Positions 39,375 to 52,100 of a stretch of 64,000 nt of DNA are shown here, piece after piece. The first letter of the stretch is position 1. Each line of letters begins with the position of its first letter. Origin of the DNA: Acanthosoma haemorrhoidale. Lineage: Eukaryota; Arthropoda; Insecta; Hemiptera; Acanthosomatidae. Made by a program: the position numbers and the translations under genes. The DNA lies in NCBI GenBank assembly GCA_930367205.1, contig OV884009.1:37953841-38017840 (forward strand), written 5' to 3'. Under the pieces are notes generated by a model. It ran no database searches. It saw only the letters and a program-made list of their open reading frames with translations, and was not told where the DNA came from.

Positions 39375-42300
39375 GGTTGATACAATATTACAACTAAAAG
39401 TGACAAGTTAGTAAAAATAGGTGAGATCACTTCTGTCTGATCACAGCTGCTAGACTGGTGCTTTAACATTGTACCATCACTTAGGTATGCAAGTCAACCG
39501 GCTAGTCTAGTTACCCCTCTCATTAAAAATTTGAATATGTAATTGTGGGAATGAACGAGTAATTAAATAATTAAAATTAAATGGTTAATTGTTCGGAGGT
39601 GAATAATATTCCATGTAATCCACCATTTTTAAACACAAATAAAAGCACTTTTTTGGGACGACTAGTATAAATGAAATTGTGTCAATTTTATTCTTTTTTG
39701 CTGCTAATAAGAGTTTTTAAAAGCATGAAGCCCAAATAGGAGGTTTTTTTTCAAAACCAGATACCCTATTGCTCCACTCTAGTTGATCATGAAATTTTAC
39801 ATGATTGTTCTGTTCGATGAACTGACAACATGAAACATACTGTTAGCTCCTTAAAACATATTACTATTATTTGTTTTTATTTATAGTTTCGTGAACTGCA
39901 GTGGTTATTGGCAACAACTCTTTGGTTTTGATATCACCGATGATGTTGATCTCCTTTAGGTACTGGATAAGTTCAATTCCTGTGTTTATTTAGATGTTAT
40001 CACACGATTCGCATGTTTGCGAATGGAGTTCAACAAGGAAATCCACATGCATTAACTAGGTGTGGTCAATCCCCGGTCTCGTTATTACACTGCTGTTTCT
40101 TCTTGACAGTGACAATGGAGTAGACCAAGGTGTGCTTCATTCCTTTAATGTCCATCAAATGATTTACGCTTAGTGCTTCCCATTCCATTTTATTTTTATC
40201 TGTGCCTCAACACAGGTTTCAATCAACCTCAACAGAATGTCTTTGGTCAGCCTCAACAGAATGTCTTTGATCAACCTCAACAGAAGTTTATCATTCTTAT
40301 AACTTCTGAGACAGGTAACATTTTTCATCAATTTTGCAACTTTATCAGCTTGTTCTTTTCTTCAATTTCAATGTGGGATTTTTCAATTGCTGGGTACCAA
40401 CCCAGAAGAACTGATTATCTTTTTCCAGGTCAACTAACTCATTAACAATATTTTGTAACATATAGTTTGTAGTTCCTCTAGTGCAGAACAGTCAGTGGTG
40501 AATATTGCTTTGTGGGTATTACCTGCTTTTGCGTATTCTAAAGTTTTTTGAAAGGCTTGCGTTTCTGTAGAAAAGTTGGAGCACATCTGATCAAGTTTAA
40601 AACACAAAAAATAATCACATGTTATTAAATCTTTAATTAATTGGTAAAAAAAATCTTATCATGAACAAAAAGTTGTTAAAAATGTAATAATAATTGTTAT
40701 TAATTTGTATTTGCAACCTGTTTTTGAAATATGGGCATGGAATCTTGAAAACATTCCTCTTAATGTTTTCGAGATGGAAAAATTAATGACTTCATTAATT
40801 AATGAGTTCATAACAAATAATCCTCATATAATTAATAATATTAATAAGTGTCGTTACTTTATGAATTATTAGATAAAAATATTTGTCTCGTCATGAAGTG
40901 CAGGGAGTCAAAGAAAAGTTCTCGTTGAATTCAATAATCTAAAATATATTATTTCAAAACAATTTAATTAAAATTAAAAGTAGAAGTCTGTGTTTGTTAT
41001 TGTAAATTATTTTTAAAATGACAATGTTTATTTAAAATCAGTGAGGCAATGTTTACTAAATCACATATTATATGTAGCACAGTTATCAATGAAGAAGGAG
41101 AATTGTAGAAATTTTTTATAAGAATAGTTATAAAATTGAATTAATTAAAATTAGAATGGGTCAAGTACTTGCTGTCAAAGAAGAATTAATTTTTTTTTGT
41201 AATGAGCTTGTAACAGCTGAATTTGGTAGTGAGAAGGGATAGGGCACCGGGATAAGAGAAAATTTCCCTGTCAACATTTGTTTTTTTTTAAGATTTCTGA
41301 GCACACTTCATCAAATTTGTATCACTTGTTGGAAGCTTCATTGAAGGGGTAGTTCTAACAATGGGGAGGGGGGTTGGAACAAAACCCTTAATTTTTGTTA
41401 CGTCCCACTTGACTAACTATTTTATTTTAAATTTAATTTCAACCGTTCTTACTGCTGTCTGTATAATTTCTAGAAGAAAAAAATTGTAATATTGGTTCAA
41501 TAATATTATTAATTTTTAAGAACTGAAGAGTCTGATTAAAAAATAATCTTCAAGGCCTAAAGGAGTATGACAAAAATGATATCATGGATAGCTATGACAT
41601 CACAGCAACAATATGTCTGAGCTCCAGTAGCTCTATGTGAAACACCCTTGAGTGGCTGATTTGCCTTGTTGGTCCTGCTATAATTGAGTTCAATAACCCT
41701 ATTTAAGCCCAGGAGGAATAATCCTGATGATCTGCACTTCAAATGGTGGATTGAGGGTACTTGTCAGTTTCTCTGATGTCTTAGCTTTCTCATCAACACC
41801 CCTGCGAACAAAGATGTTTCTGTCAATGTCTACTTCAATTTCCAGTTAATCTTCTGAACTGGAATTCAGGAAGAGGTATACCCTTATCTAGGGCCCAAAA
41901 TCCAGCTCCTAGTCCTCAGGGCATGGTGTCACTTAGTAAGAACTGATATTTTTTAATTTCAATTTTAGATGGTTAATACAACAGTAGGCTTCTGCCGACT
42001 CCTTTAAGATACTGTGTGTACTCCTGTTTTAGACTGTTATGCAATTTCATTATTTTGTTTTAGAAAATCATAAAATTTGACAGTGATTTCATATTTAGCT
42101 GTAAAATTAGGTGTGAGTGGGTGTTTTTGTTGGTAATTGATACAAATTGATGAAAAATAGATTAGATTTTCATTATGTTTATTTAATGAAATGAAATAAT
42201 AACTTCTGGGACGATAGTTCCCCAAGAATTATAAAAAGTAATTGCAGGTGATAGGCTGCCTATCTTTTAGAATTAAAATAATTGTAGAACAGGATTAAGG

Positions 42301-42440
42301 AAATAGAAAGGATAGCTGTGTATAAAATAAATCGAACCGATGAAAATAAAAATTCTGATCCAATCTTTGGTTATTCAACTTAACATGTTGAGGGTTACTC
42401 TCATCTGAGACAGCTACTTTCATTGGTTTGGGATGCCAGG
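39375..42440. other. intergenic DNA upstream of the four-exon gene
   Basis: Mostly AT-rich. It contains the short coding-like minisatellite at 40224-40286. A plus-strand frame at 40173-40445 surrounds the minisatellite but shows no other domain. Nothing else is supported. Confidence 0.4.
40224..40286 (+). repeat. 24 bp tandem repeat, 2.6 copies
   Basis: CAACCTCAACAGAATGTCTT plus TGGT is repeated at 40224, 40248 and 40272. In the open frame it encodes an FGQPQQNV-type octapeptide repeat. That recalls low-complexity FG or Q-rich protein segments, but there is no further coding support. Confidence 0.8.
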
Positions 42441-42446
42441 AGGAAC

Positions 42447-42640
42447 TTAAAAAGGCTGGATTTGAGAATTGGAAGGGAAAGGGATTTGATAAACCGTTTG
42501 AAGAATCAAATTACAGAGGTTGGAGGCTTGAACTGGAGTGGGTAGATACCGCTTCACGATCATGGTCAGAATAAATACGGATTCTATCCCAAGCAGGTTA
42601 GTACACTGAGGCTCCGTTAAATTAACACCCATGTTACCTA
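42447..42640 (-). pseudogene. CR1/L2-like LINE ORF 3' end, copy 1
   Basis: Minus-strand frames read PVQASNLCN and then SLPILKSSLFKFLLASQTN. This parallels the ends at 45600-45680 (ATNLWNSIPNDIRRSSTLPI) and 48040-48160 (FLVRATNL then LFIPTFK, SLLKFFMTFQTG). These are copies of one family's 3' coding end. Confidence 0.45.
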
Positions 42641-43000
42641 GTGAATTATATAATACTAAAGCTTCAACAAACATTCAATACAACACTGTAACACGCAGTA
42701 AACTGGCAGATCTTCTCCATGCCCTGGAAACCCCTCAGTCAATATTCAGTCTCTAGAGACTGTAAGGCCTTTGTGACTGTTAAGGCAGAGTTATCTGTCT
42801 CCGAAGATTTAAATATACTACATGTACTATTGCTTTGGATAGTTTATAACTGTTATTATTTATGTTAATTCATAAAACAATAACGATAACTATTCTTTAT
42901 TTTTAAAAGTAAACCAGTTTTATTAATATAGATGCATTTATTAATAAAATTTGTTGTAATTTATTTTTTAATAATGTAGTTTTAGGTTGTGACCAAACTA

Positions 43001-43148
43001 ATGGAAAGTGAACTAAATAAAACGCCAGTTAAAAATGAATACGAATACGACAGCGAGAGCCCTGTGGGAGCATTTTCCGACATATTTGAAAAGTCTGAAT
43101 CACCATCTTACGTAAAATGGGATTTTGTTGTTCCAGCATTTTCCGATA
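43001..43148 (+). CDS. four-exon gene, exon 1
   Basis: The start ATG at 43001 follows an acceptor-like tract ending TAGTTTTAG at 42984, so an upstream non-coding exon is possible. Upstream in-frame stops support this start. It encodes MESELNKTPVKNEYEYDSES and then FEKSESPSYVKWDFVVPAFS. It ends GATA|GTGAGT, one base into a lysine codon. Confidence 0.78.
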
Positions 43149-46100
43149 GTGAGTAATTATTATGAGTAACCATTAATACTTATTTTAATAGTGGTTTCTA
43201 TGCAATTTATCATAAGTTTATTTCTTAGTGTACATATAGTAGAAGTGGATAAAAAACTTCTGGGCCTTCCTAGAGTAGGTAAATTTTGTATACATATACT
43301 GTGATTATGAAGTGCTCATTATGCTTCTTATAAGAACAGTTTCAGAATTATTATTCTTCACACTTATTATATTGGATTGGTTAAAATTGTGTTACTTTGC
43401 AAAGCTGGTTCAGCTCAGCCTCTAGCTCCTGATTTTTTAGAGTTTTCTGCCACTTGTTAATTTTACATTGTTGTCATTTGTAATTGCTACATCAGCAATC
43501 GGTGGCTTCCTCTCCTTGGAGTTTATCAAGCCACCTATTTAGTTGTTTTTTTATTTTAATTTAAAAAATGTTTTTGACAGTCAAGCAAGTAGCCTGTGTT
43601 GTTGTTTTAGTGGAAGACTGTCAAAGCCAAAGCCTGTAAATTGGGTATACCTGAAACTACTGTTCGGAAAGCAATTACACATTACCGTGAGACAGGTTTG
43701 TGCACACGTAAATCCGGTTCAGGTTGACCATGACAGCCAAGAGATAGCCAGTTTATTGTACTACACAAACTTCGGAATCGGTTTTCAACCGCTACTGAGA
43801 CTGCTCAACTTCTTTGTACAACTCAGAGAGTAGCATTATGTGCAGAAACTGTTAGAAAAAGACTTGCTGAAGTGAATTCAAACCCTCAGAGACCAGCATG
43901 AGAGCTATTGTTGACCAGAGAACCAGAGTCTACAGACCTCGTTTGGAATTTACTCGAGAACACCTTATGTGGACTGAAAATGAATGGAGCAATATGCTGT
44001 TCTCAGATGAGTCTCGATTATCTCTTTATTCACCAGATGGACGAATGAGAGTGGTGAGTGGTGAGCGAAGGAGTGTAATGTCACTGGGAGAGTTCATTTC
44101 GGAGGTGTTTCAGTGATGATGTGGGATGTAATTTGTTTGATGGCAAATACAGAGCCCCTTGTGGTCCGCAGGCCTTCTCTTAGTGCCAATTTGTATGTGA
44201 GGGAAATTATCCATGAGTACGTATGTGATTCCTTTTGCTACATTTATTGGTGAAAATTTCATTTTCATGCTGGATAATACGCGACCACATATGGCAAGGT
44301 TTGTTTGGCAATACCTCAATGATGCGGGTATATGGGCCTTGGGCTGGACAGCTTGCAGCTGGATTGAAATCCTATAGAGCACATGTGGGATGAGCTTGGC
44401 AGACATGTAAGACGACAGATCAACCCTTAGCTTACACGAGTTAAGAACTTCTTTAGTAGAGACACGGGAGGATATGAATTAAACGGTTGCAGCAAACTTA
44501 ATAAGGAGCTATAGTTCATTTGATCAGGTCAATAACAAATAGCTATACACTGTTTTTAATCTGATGATTTATAAAATCATTTATATTTCATAAAAGATAC
44601 ATAAAGATAAGATAATATAATTCTATTTTCAAAGCATATTTTCCGCTGTAACATAAGACAGCCATCTTTATAGGATAGAAGGAAGGTATAGGCATGATGA
44701 TGTCAAGTTATCGATTGCAAGATTCAACTGTGAATTTGAATTGCAGAGAAGTGAGTATAAGTAGGAAGGCGTTTTGGTGAAAATGATTAATAGAAGGTTC
44801 TGAGGAAGTACTGAAATATTGGTGACAGCAGGGATCAACCATCCATTCCAGAGTAGTGATCTGAGAAGGCTATTCATAAGTTGTTTTCTCACGGATCCCT
44901 GAACGGCTACAATTCAGTGAACAGTACTGGTCAAAATAGTAAAAGATTAGGAATTGGTGCTAAAAATAAATCTTCACTGGTTACCAACATTTAGCGCACT
45001 ACTAAATGAAGTGATTCAAGCCCAATCCTTCATAGAACTGATTCCATAATATGCTCTTGTTACATTATTTTTAAGTGCCCTGGGATTTTATTGAGAATTA
45101 ACAAGAACTAGGCTAATCAGAAATAAGAATCTGGTGTCAATCTTGTATAGATGATAAGGTTACTATGAACATTTTTCCATCAATACAAATTTAATAGAGA
45201 CATTAGTACCATAAAATGAAATTAATAAATTAAAAACGAAATTAAATAAAAAAAACCCATTATTCTGGTATATTGTCCCCTAAGCATAACAATAAGGAAT
45301 GTCTAGCTGATAAAAAAAGAAAAAGTACATAACATTAAACAGATTTGATAAACATATGAATAATACTATGTACAAATGTATAATATGATGTGATATGGCT
45401 ATGTATATATGAGATTATTACAAATAACCAACAGCAATCAATTGAATCAAAAACGAATAGAGATGAAAAAAAATAATAAATAAATAAAACATAGAAATTA
45501 TCACAAATGGGGAAAGAACATGGAACAGCAACTTTTCTCTGAATAAAATGAATTGTTAGATTGGAGGGAGATAAGAAACTAGTAAAATCTCAATTTAAAG
45601 ATTGGGAGAGTTGACGAACGACGAATATCGTTGGGAATAGAGTTCCAAAGGTTTGTTGCATGGACAAGAAAATAATGGTCAAAGGAAGCAGATTTTTGAA
45701 AAGGGAAATACAGGTCAGAAGGGTAGAATCTAGTATTGCGGGATTTGTCCCCGTTTGAGGTTCACCTCAGGAAGGGGAAGAAGAAAAAAAAAAAAGTATT
45801 CCGGGATCTGATCGCTGATTTGAATTGGAGGAAGTTGTGAAGGTAAGGGAGCTTTTTAGTCTTGATAGTATTGAAGAGGAGGGATCCAGGAAAGTATTGG
45901 CGATGGGCGCAAGGGTGCAGCCATCCCAACTCAGAGTAGAGCGAAATGCAAGTCTCTGGGGATTCCGAGTATAAATCTTAGAAAACAATTCATTCACAGC
46001 CGCTTTAACTGAGCCTTGAGATCCCCACAGAGACCACCATACACCACGCAACCATAGTCAAAAGAGCAAACTAGGAGTTAGCATATATGTAACAGGAGGT

Positions 46101-49100
46101 GATGTCGAGATTGATTTAGCAGTTTAAGGGTGGAAGTGGATCGGTGGTTAGTTTGGGAAATGTGGTCTTTCCAGGATAGAGTTTGGCCTAATGACCAAAT
46201 CTAGATTTGACTGAAGTAGAATTGGATTTGTCGACCATCCGTGGTGAAGGTGGAATTATCAATTAAAGTTTTGAAGAAGTGATGTGAACCAATGACGATT
46301 GCCTTGGATTTCTCTGCATTCAATCAAAGATTATGAAAAGAGGCCCAGGCCTCAATTTAGTCCAGGTCTTCCTGAATCAATAGGGATGCTAATTGGAGCT
46401 AACTAGGAGGGAAGGTGTTGTTGGCATAAAGGTGGAATGACCAGTGATAAATTAAATAGATGTATGAAGGATGTTGATGTAGACACGGAAAAGTAATGGC
46501 AAAATAGATAAACCCTGAGTTACACCGGAAGACAGTGAAAGGGGATAATAGGATGGAGGTTGATCAGGGATGAGTAAATACTACCTAGGAGCGATTAGAA
46601 ATGAATGATTTACACCAGCTGACACCGCAGTAAGATAAGGACATCTATACAAGTTTTGATAGAAGGATGGAATGATCAAGGGTGTTGAATGCCTTGGCTA
46701 AAGCCTGAGAGGATGAGGATAGATATCTTGTTGGTCAATGGTGGATTTTAGTGAGAGCTGATAAGGTGGAAAATCGTGGTCGAAAGCCAAATTGTAGGAG
46801 TTTTAAACGTGCTTCTAGAATTGAGGAAATTTGAGATTGAACTAGTCTTTCAAAGGGTTTGGAAAGGATAGAGAGAATAGATATAGGCCGCTAGTCTTTG
46901 GGGGAGGTGGGGTTAGGAGCTTTATTTAATGGAAGAACATTCGCTTCTTTTCCTGGAAGAGAGAAATGTATAATTTTGTAGGGAAAAATTATAAATGTGA
47001 AGCAATAGGGGAAGAATTGTAGGGAGACAGAGCTTAAGGAATTTTATGGGAATGCCATCTATCTGGACCTACCAAATTAGTTCTTGATTTCATAACTGAG
47101 GAAATGAGGTCAGAAAGAGAAATATAAGAGAAAAATAAGTTGTCTGAGTAGAAATTTTTCCCCAAACAACAGTGGTGTTGATTGGATTGGATCTACTGAG
47201 TTGGTATGGACAGAAAGTGAGAATTAAGGGTCGGGAGAAATATGGTAAGCAGGAGAGTTGTTAAGTTTAATCAGAGAAAATTTCTAGAGGAGGTCCCATT
47301 TGAAGTATGAGTATAATGCTATCGTCTGTAAAATCATCAAGTGCCCAGAGAAGCATAGTTAGATATAAATTAAAAAAACAATAACTTGAGGTGAAATAGA
47401 TGTACAGTCAGAACTCAACAACCCTAGGTGAAACAAAATTATCTAACTTGGACTTAAGACTTAATAACTTATAATAAAAATCCAACTGAAACGGTCGGTT
47501 TATTTATTGAGCAAACCTACCTATAACTAGTAGATTCTGGCATATTTTCAGTATTGAATTCAATTGAACGCGTAATCAATTCATATAAAAAAAAAGGAGG
47601 AACTTATTATTTTCATGTAAAATATACAATGATTGCATTAAATATTGCCTGTTCCTTATCATAATTTTTTATTGTCTCTTAATTAAAAATATTTTTTATT
47701 TGATAGTTTTATACAATGAATTTTTCATGTCTCTCGGTTGAACAGAGGTCTCACAATGCCATAAAAAGATAAACTTAGGGGTGAAAACATACAGGGGTTT
47801 TTGGTTTTAGAACACCATAAAGAAAAAAAATCAATATCACTTATAATTAAATTATACTAATACTGATCAGTAACAAACATTAATAATCATACAATTTAAA
47901 TGAAAATAAATAGGGTTATTAACTATCCAGTTATTTTACTTTTATTAACACTTCTAGTACAACTTCAGTGACATTAGGAGAGTAATTCTCTTAAAACTTA
48001 CCTGTGCCAGTTTGGAATGTCATGAAGAACTTTAAAAGAGATTATTTAAATGTAGGAATGAAAAGGGATTGGCAAGAAGTCCAAGGGATAGGATTTCAGA
48101 GGTTAGTGGCTCGAACCAGAAATGATTGGTCAATGAAAGAAAATCTGAGAGATAGTTCCTAGCAGTGTACTTATAGTCTTGGATTACAAGTAGCCATCTC
48201 TTGTTTGCTTGCCAACTCAGTCTATTGCTGGAATTATTTACCACCTTCTTTGAGATTAATTTAATTTAAATTATATAGGTTAAGGAATTTTTTATTATTT
48301 AACTTCCTCAACAGCTTAGTTTAAATTAAGAAATTGCCCTTGTTTTCTAGCTGTATAACAATATACTTTTTACTTAAAATATCTATATATATATATATAT
48401 ATATTATTCAAATATTTATTATTCATATATGTTAATTATATATTTTTCATATAATTTATAACTTTATATTTAACTTTTACGTTATCTCAAGATTCTGTTA
48501 ATAAAAATAGGATAAATTTCTGGCAAAAGGAATAATTGTTTATTACACATATGTTCATTAAAATTAATATACAAATTAACTACGTACGTAATAAAAGAAT
48601 ACTATTAAATCTAACCTTAAAATGGTACCTTATAATTATTCGTAACGTGATACTGGCCAGTGTTTCTTTGTGAATAATCTTCGATGGTCGTCTTCTTTCG
48701 TGTGGTTCGGATTGCGTCTCTTTAGCGTCCTAGTTATATTGTCTTGATCGTCAGTGAAAGAGTGCGTGATCTTGTCTCGTGGCCGGATGCAAGTCTGGGG
48801 CCGCTCTTCTCTCGTGCCGAGGCCGTAACCGTGCCTTAGCGTGGGTTGCTACCTGGGCTGGAGTCCCTCCTGGTGCTTCCTCATCCTCTGCCGGTTCAAA
48901 GATGAATGAGTGCCTGAGCTTCTCGGTATCTATAACTCCTTGTCCTTTCCGCTGCCTTCTTGATCCTTTTTTACTGGCATTGGCCATCCAGTTGTTTCGG
49001 ATATTTATACTTTGCTTGTTTTGAAGTTTATTAACTAAAATATTTATATTAAATTATTGACATTATTTATATTATACATATTAATGGTAGATTCAATGCA

Positions 49101-52100
49101 ACGAATAGTGTTTAAATTTTCATGAATCGTGATCCACCGTTTATTTATGCCCGCTAATTTTGAGTTTATATTAAAAACCCTATCAAAAATCATAACATTA
49201 AAATATCACAACAATATATATTGGGGGTGTTGCTCGCCAAACCCCCACGACTCTTCGCAACGTCACCAAGTGGTTGCTCAGGTATCATCAAGTTGATCAA
49301 TATGTTTAAATTTTTGTATTGTATTTAGGAAGGACTGTTATAAACAATTGTAAATTCTAGCCATTTATATTTTATTATTTGTCTATATTGTTGCTGTGGA
49401 TATCATGCAGACTTCTTAATTTTTCAGGGTAAGGATTACAATTTAATATGGGTTCAATAATTTCCAGTACATCATTACGTTTTACTTTTTTAGATCACTC
49501 GAACATAGCCTCCCTTCATCATAAATGTCAATCTGTCTGAAACATCATTGGGATGAATCTGTCTCTACAGAAGCGGTTACTATCACAGTAGCCTCTCTAA
49601 CTATTTTCATTGAATAAAGTCTGTGTCCTCTCACATCCGCGTGCTGTGCGTGAATGAAGTAAAAGCTCCTTGTTTCCGAGTATAAGATGTTTCTTCAGGA
49701 TGAGAATCACTCGTTAATAATAACATTTTTCCTTGATGGAAACAACTGTGTTAGTATCTTGAAAGTTCAGATACAAATGTGAAGGGACCACAAAAACTAC
49801 ATTTATTTTCCAAGTCACCAGAACCTAAATACTTGATTTAGTGGGTCAAAGTATAAAGACTCGACATTAATATTCTAAACTTTTTTTTTTAAACTTCTAT
49901 TCGCACATTGGGAACTATATATGAGTGCATAACAGATCAAAGTCAGCCCTTAGTGATTCCGCTATGTTTACTATGCTAATCCTCTAAAATAACAAATCGG
50001 TGCCTAGAACTATTGTATTCGAACAACATTCAACTTATATTTCTTTATGTAGAGGAACTAATTTAATCTTTCTATATGGCAATTATGATATAATTAGCAA
50101 TTATTGTTAGTAACCATTCAAACTGTTAAAATCATCACCATTAATAAGCATTCAAATTCACTCTCTTTTTTTCCCCATCCTTGATAAATAAAATATGCCC
50201 CACATTATTTAAAGTTTTTATTCTTAGTTATTATTTGTCCTTTATTTAATAATTTAGGAGTGGACATGGGAAAGGTAGTAAGTAAAAAAGAAATAAGTTT
50301 TTAGATTTTTTATTGAAAAGGTAGTAAGAAGTTAAACCGTTTAATGAAAAGAGCAGTATGCCCCACTCCGAAGTAGTTATGTTCCCAGCATTGCCAACAG
50401 ATGCCACCTTTTTAGCTTGACAAAAACTTTTTTATATAATAGAGAAAAGAAATTATATGTATATATATTGTTGTGATATTTTAATGTTGCGATTTTTGAT
50501 GGTGTTTTTGAAATAAACTCGAAAAAAGTGAGCGTTGAAGAACGTATGAACGATCCGTGGTTCATGTCTATGAAAGGATGAACGTTTTTATTGCCGTTAT
50601 ATTAACTATTAATATGTATAATATAAATAATATCAATAATTTAATATAAACATTTATTTTATAAACTTCAAAACAAGCAAAGTATAAATGTCCTAAACAA
50701 CTGGCATTAAATAACCAGTTGAAAGATCAATAAGGCAGCGGAGAGATGCGAGATATATAGGAATACCGAGAAGCAAGACGCACTCTTTCATCTTGGAACC
50801 GGCAGAGGCACTTTTTCATCGGAGACCAAGGAGACGTGACCTAACCAGCAACCCACGCTAGGTCAGCCCTTTTCACTTTCACCCGGCACGAGAACAAAGG
50901 ACGCTCAAAGAAGACGATCCGGACCACGCGATGCACCACACGAACCAAGGATGCTCAATACGCTAATCCGAACCACACGAAGACTTCAACAAAGAAACAC
51001 TGCCCAGTATTACGTTACGAATAATTATAAGGTACCATTTTAATGTTAGATTTAATAGTATTCTTTTATTACGTACGTAGTTAATTTGTATATTAATTTT
51101 AATGAACATATGTGTAATAAACAATTATTCCTTTTGCCAGAACTTTATCCTATTTTTATTAACAGAACCTTGAGATAACGTAAAAGTTAAATATAAAGTT
51201 ATAAATTATATGAAAAATATATAATTAAAATATATATAAATAATAAATATTTGAATAATATATATAATTTATAACTTTTAGAAATCCATTTTATATTAAT
51301 TTTAGAAATTAAAAAGGCTGCCATGAAACTTAAATCAGATGTCAGAAAAGAACGTATGAAACAGCTTAGAAACTTGAGAAGATGCCAAGACAGGCATACA
51401 CCTACTAAACCTAAGAATGAATGTTCATTCAACAAGGCCTTCACTTCTTCTGCAAAGCAATGTAAGTTTTTCAAAATATTATCCTTTTTTGAATCTAAAA
51501 ATAATCAACTTTTAATACTGTAATTTGCGTCCAACCAATTGTTTTTAGGATTTTTTCTCAGTTTCAGCCAACATTTATTTACTTATTCCCATTTTTAGTT
51601 AGTTTGCACTAATGAAATGCAATGCAAAATATCATGTCTATGTAAGTTATGTATGATGTGTAGAGGACTTAAACTAGAAGATAGGCACAATGAAGCTGTG
51701 GGCTAAATACTAGTAATTTAATAATCAAACAAGCCAAATAAGGATTTAATATGTTATTTTAAAGTCAACAATGTTTTAAGCCCAAGGACTTTTATTACAA
51801 CCTAGTAATAATACTATTTTAAATACAAACACAAAAAATAATTTTAACCATTGATTTAAATTAATAATTATATTTAAAATTAATTATTTATGTTAATTGC
51901 TGTTAAATTCAGTTATTTATTTTTTATGGTGATTTTAAATAGCTTATACACAATTATACATTTATGTTATGTTTCTGTTTTCTTTCAGTGGAAAAAACTA
52001 TGGATGAACTATTAAGTTATAATGAAAAGACTGCATCGATAAGTAAGTCATCTGAAGCTTCGTCTAGCCAAATGTTCCTTGATAAATGTGATAACAGTAA

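Larger units (their letters stand above)
48383..51272. mobile_element. 2.9 kb element with ~830 bp inverted arms
   Basis: 48383-49222 returns in reverse complement at 50455-51272. Shared landmarks in order from the ends are TATTCAAATATTTATTATT, ATAATTTATAACTTTATATT, CTGTTAATAAAAATAGGATA, CACATATGTTCATTAAAATT, ACGTACGTAATAAAAGAATA, GGTACCTTATAATTATTCGT, a GC-rich core, CAAAGTATAAAT/ATTTATACTTTG and TCACAACAATATATA. The arms are roughly 80 percent alike; the central 1.2 kb is not repeated. The right end lies about 30 bp before exon 2 of the four-exon gene. Long arms recall Polinton, Mutator or Foldback types, but also two inverted copies of one repeat. No transposase was recognised. Confidence 0.8.

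Noticed and set aside
40173..40445. FG-repeat nucleoporin exon
   Set aside because: Only 2.6 copies of an octapeptide in an otherwise random-looking frame.
47403..47422. Tigger-type terminal repeat
   Set aside because: No matching inverted end or TA-flanked partner was found nearby.
48779..49024. Plus-strand 81-codon ORF
   Set aside because: It is the antisense of the GC-rich frame in the long-armed element and has no start context, splice sites or domain.
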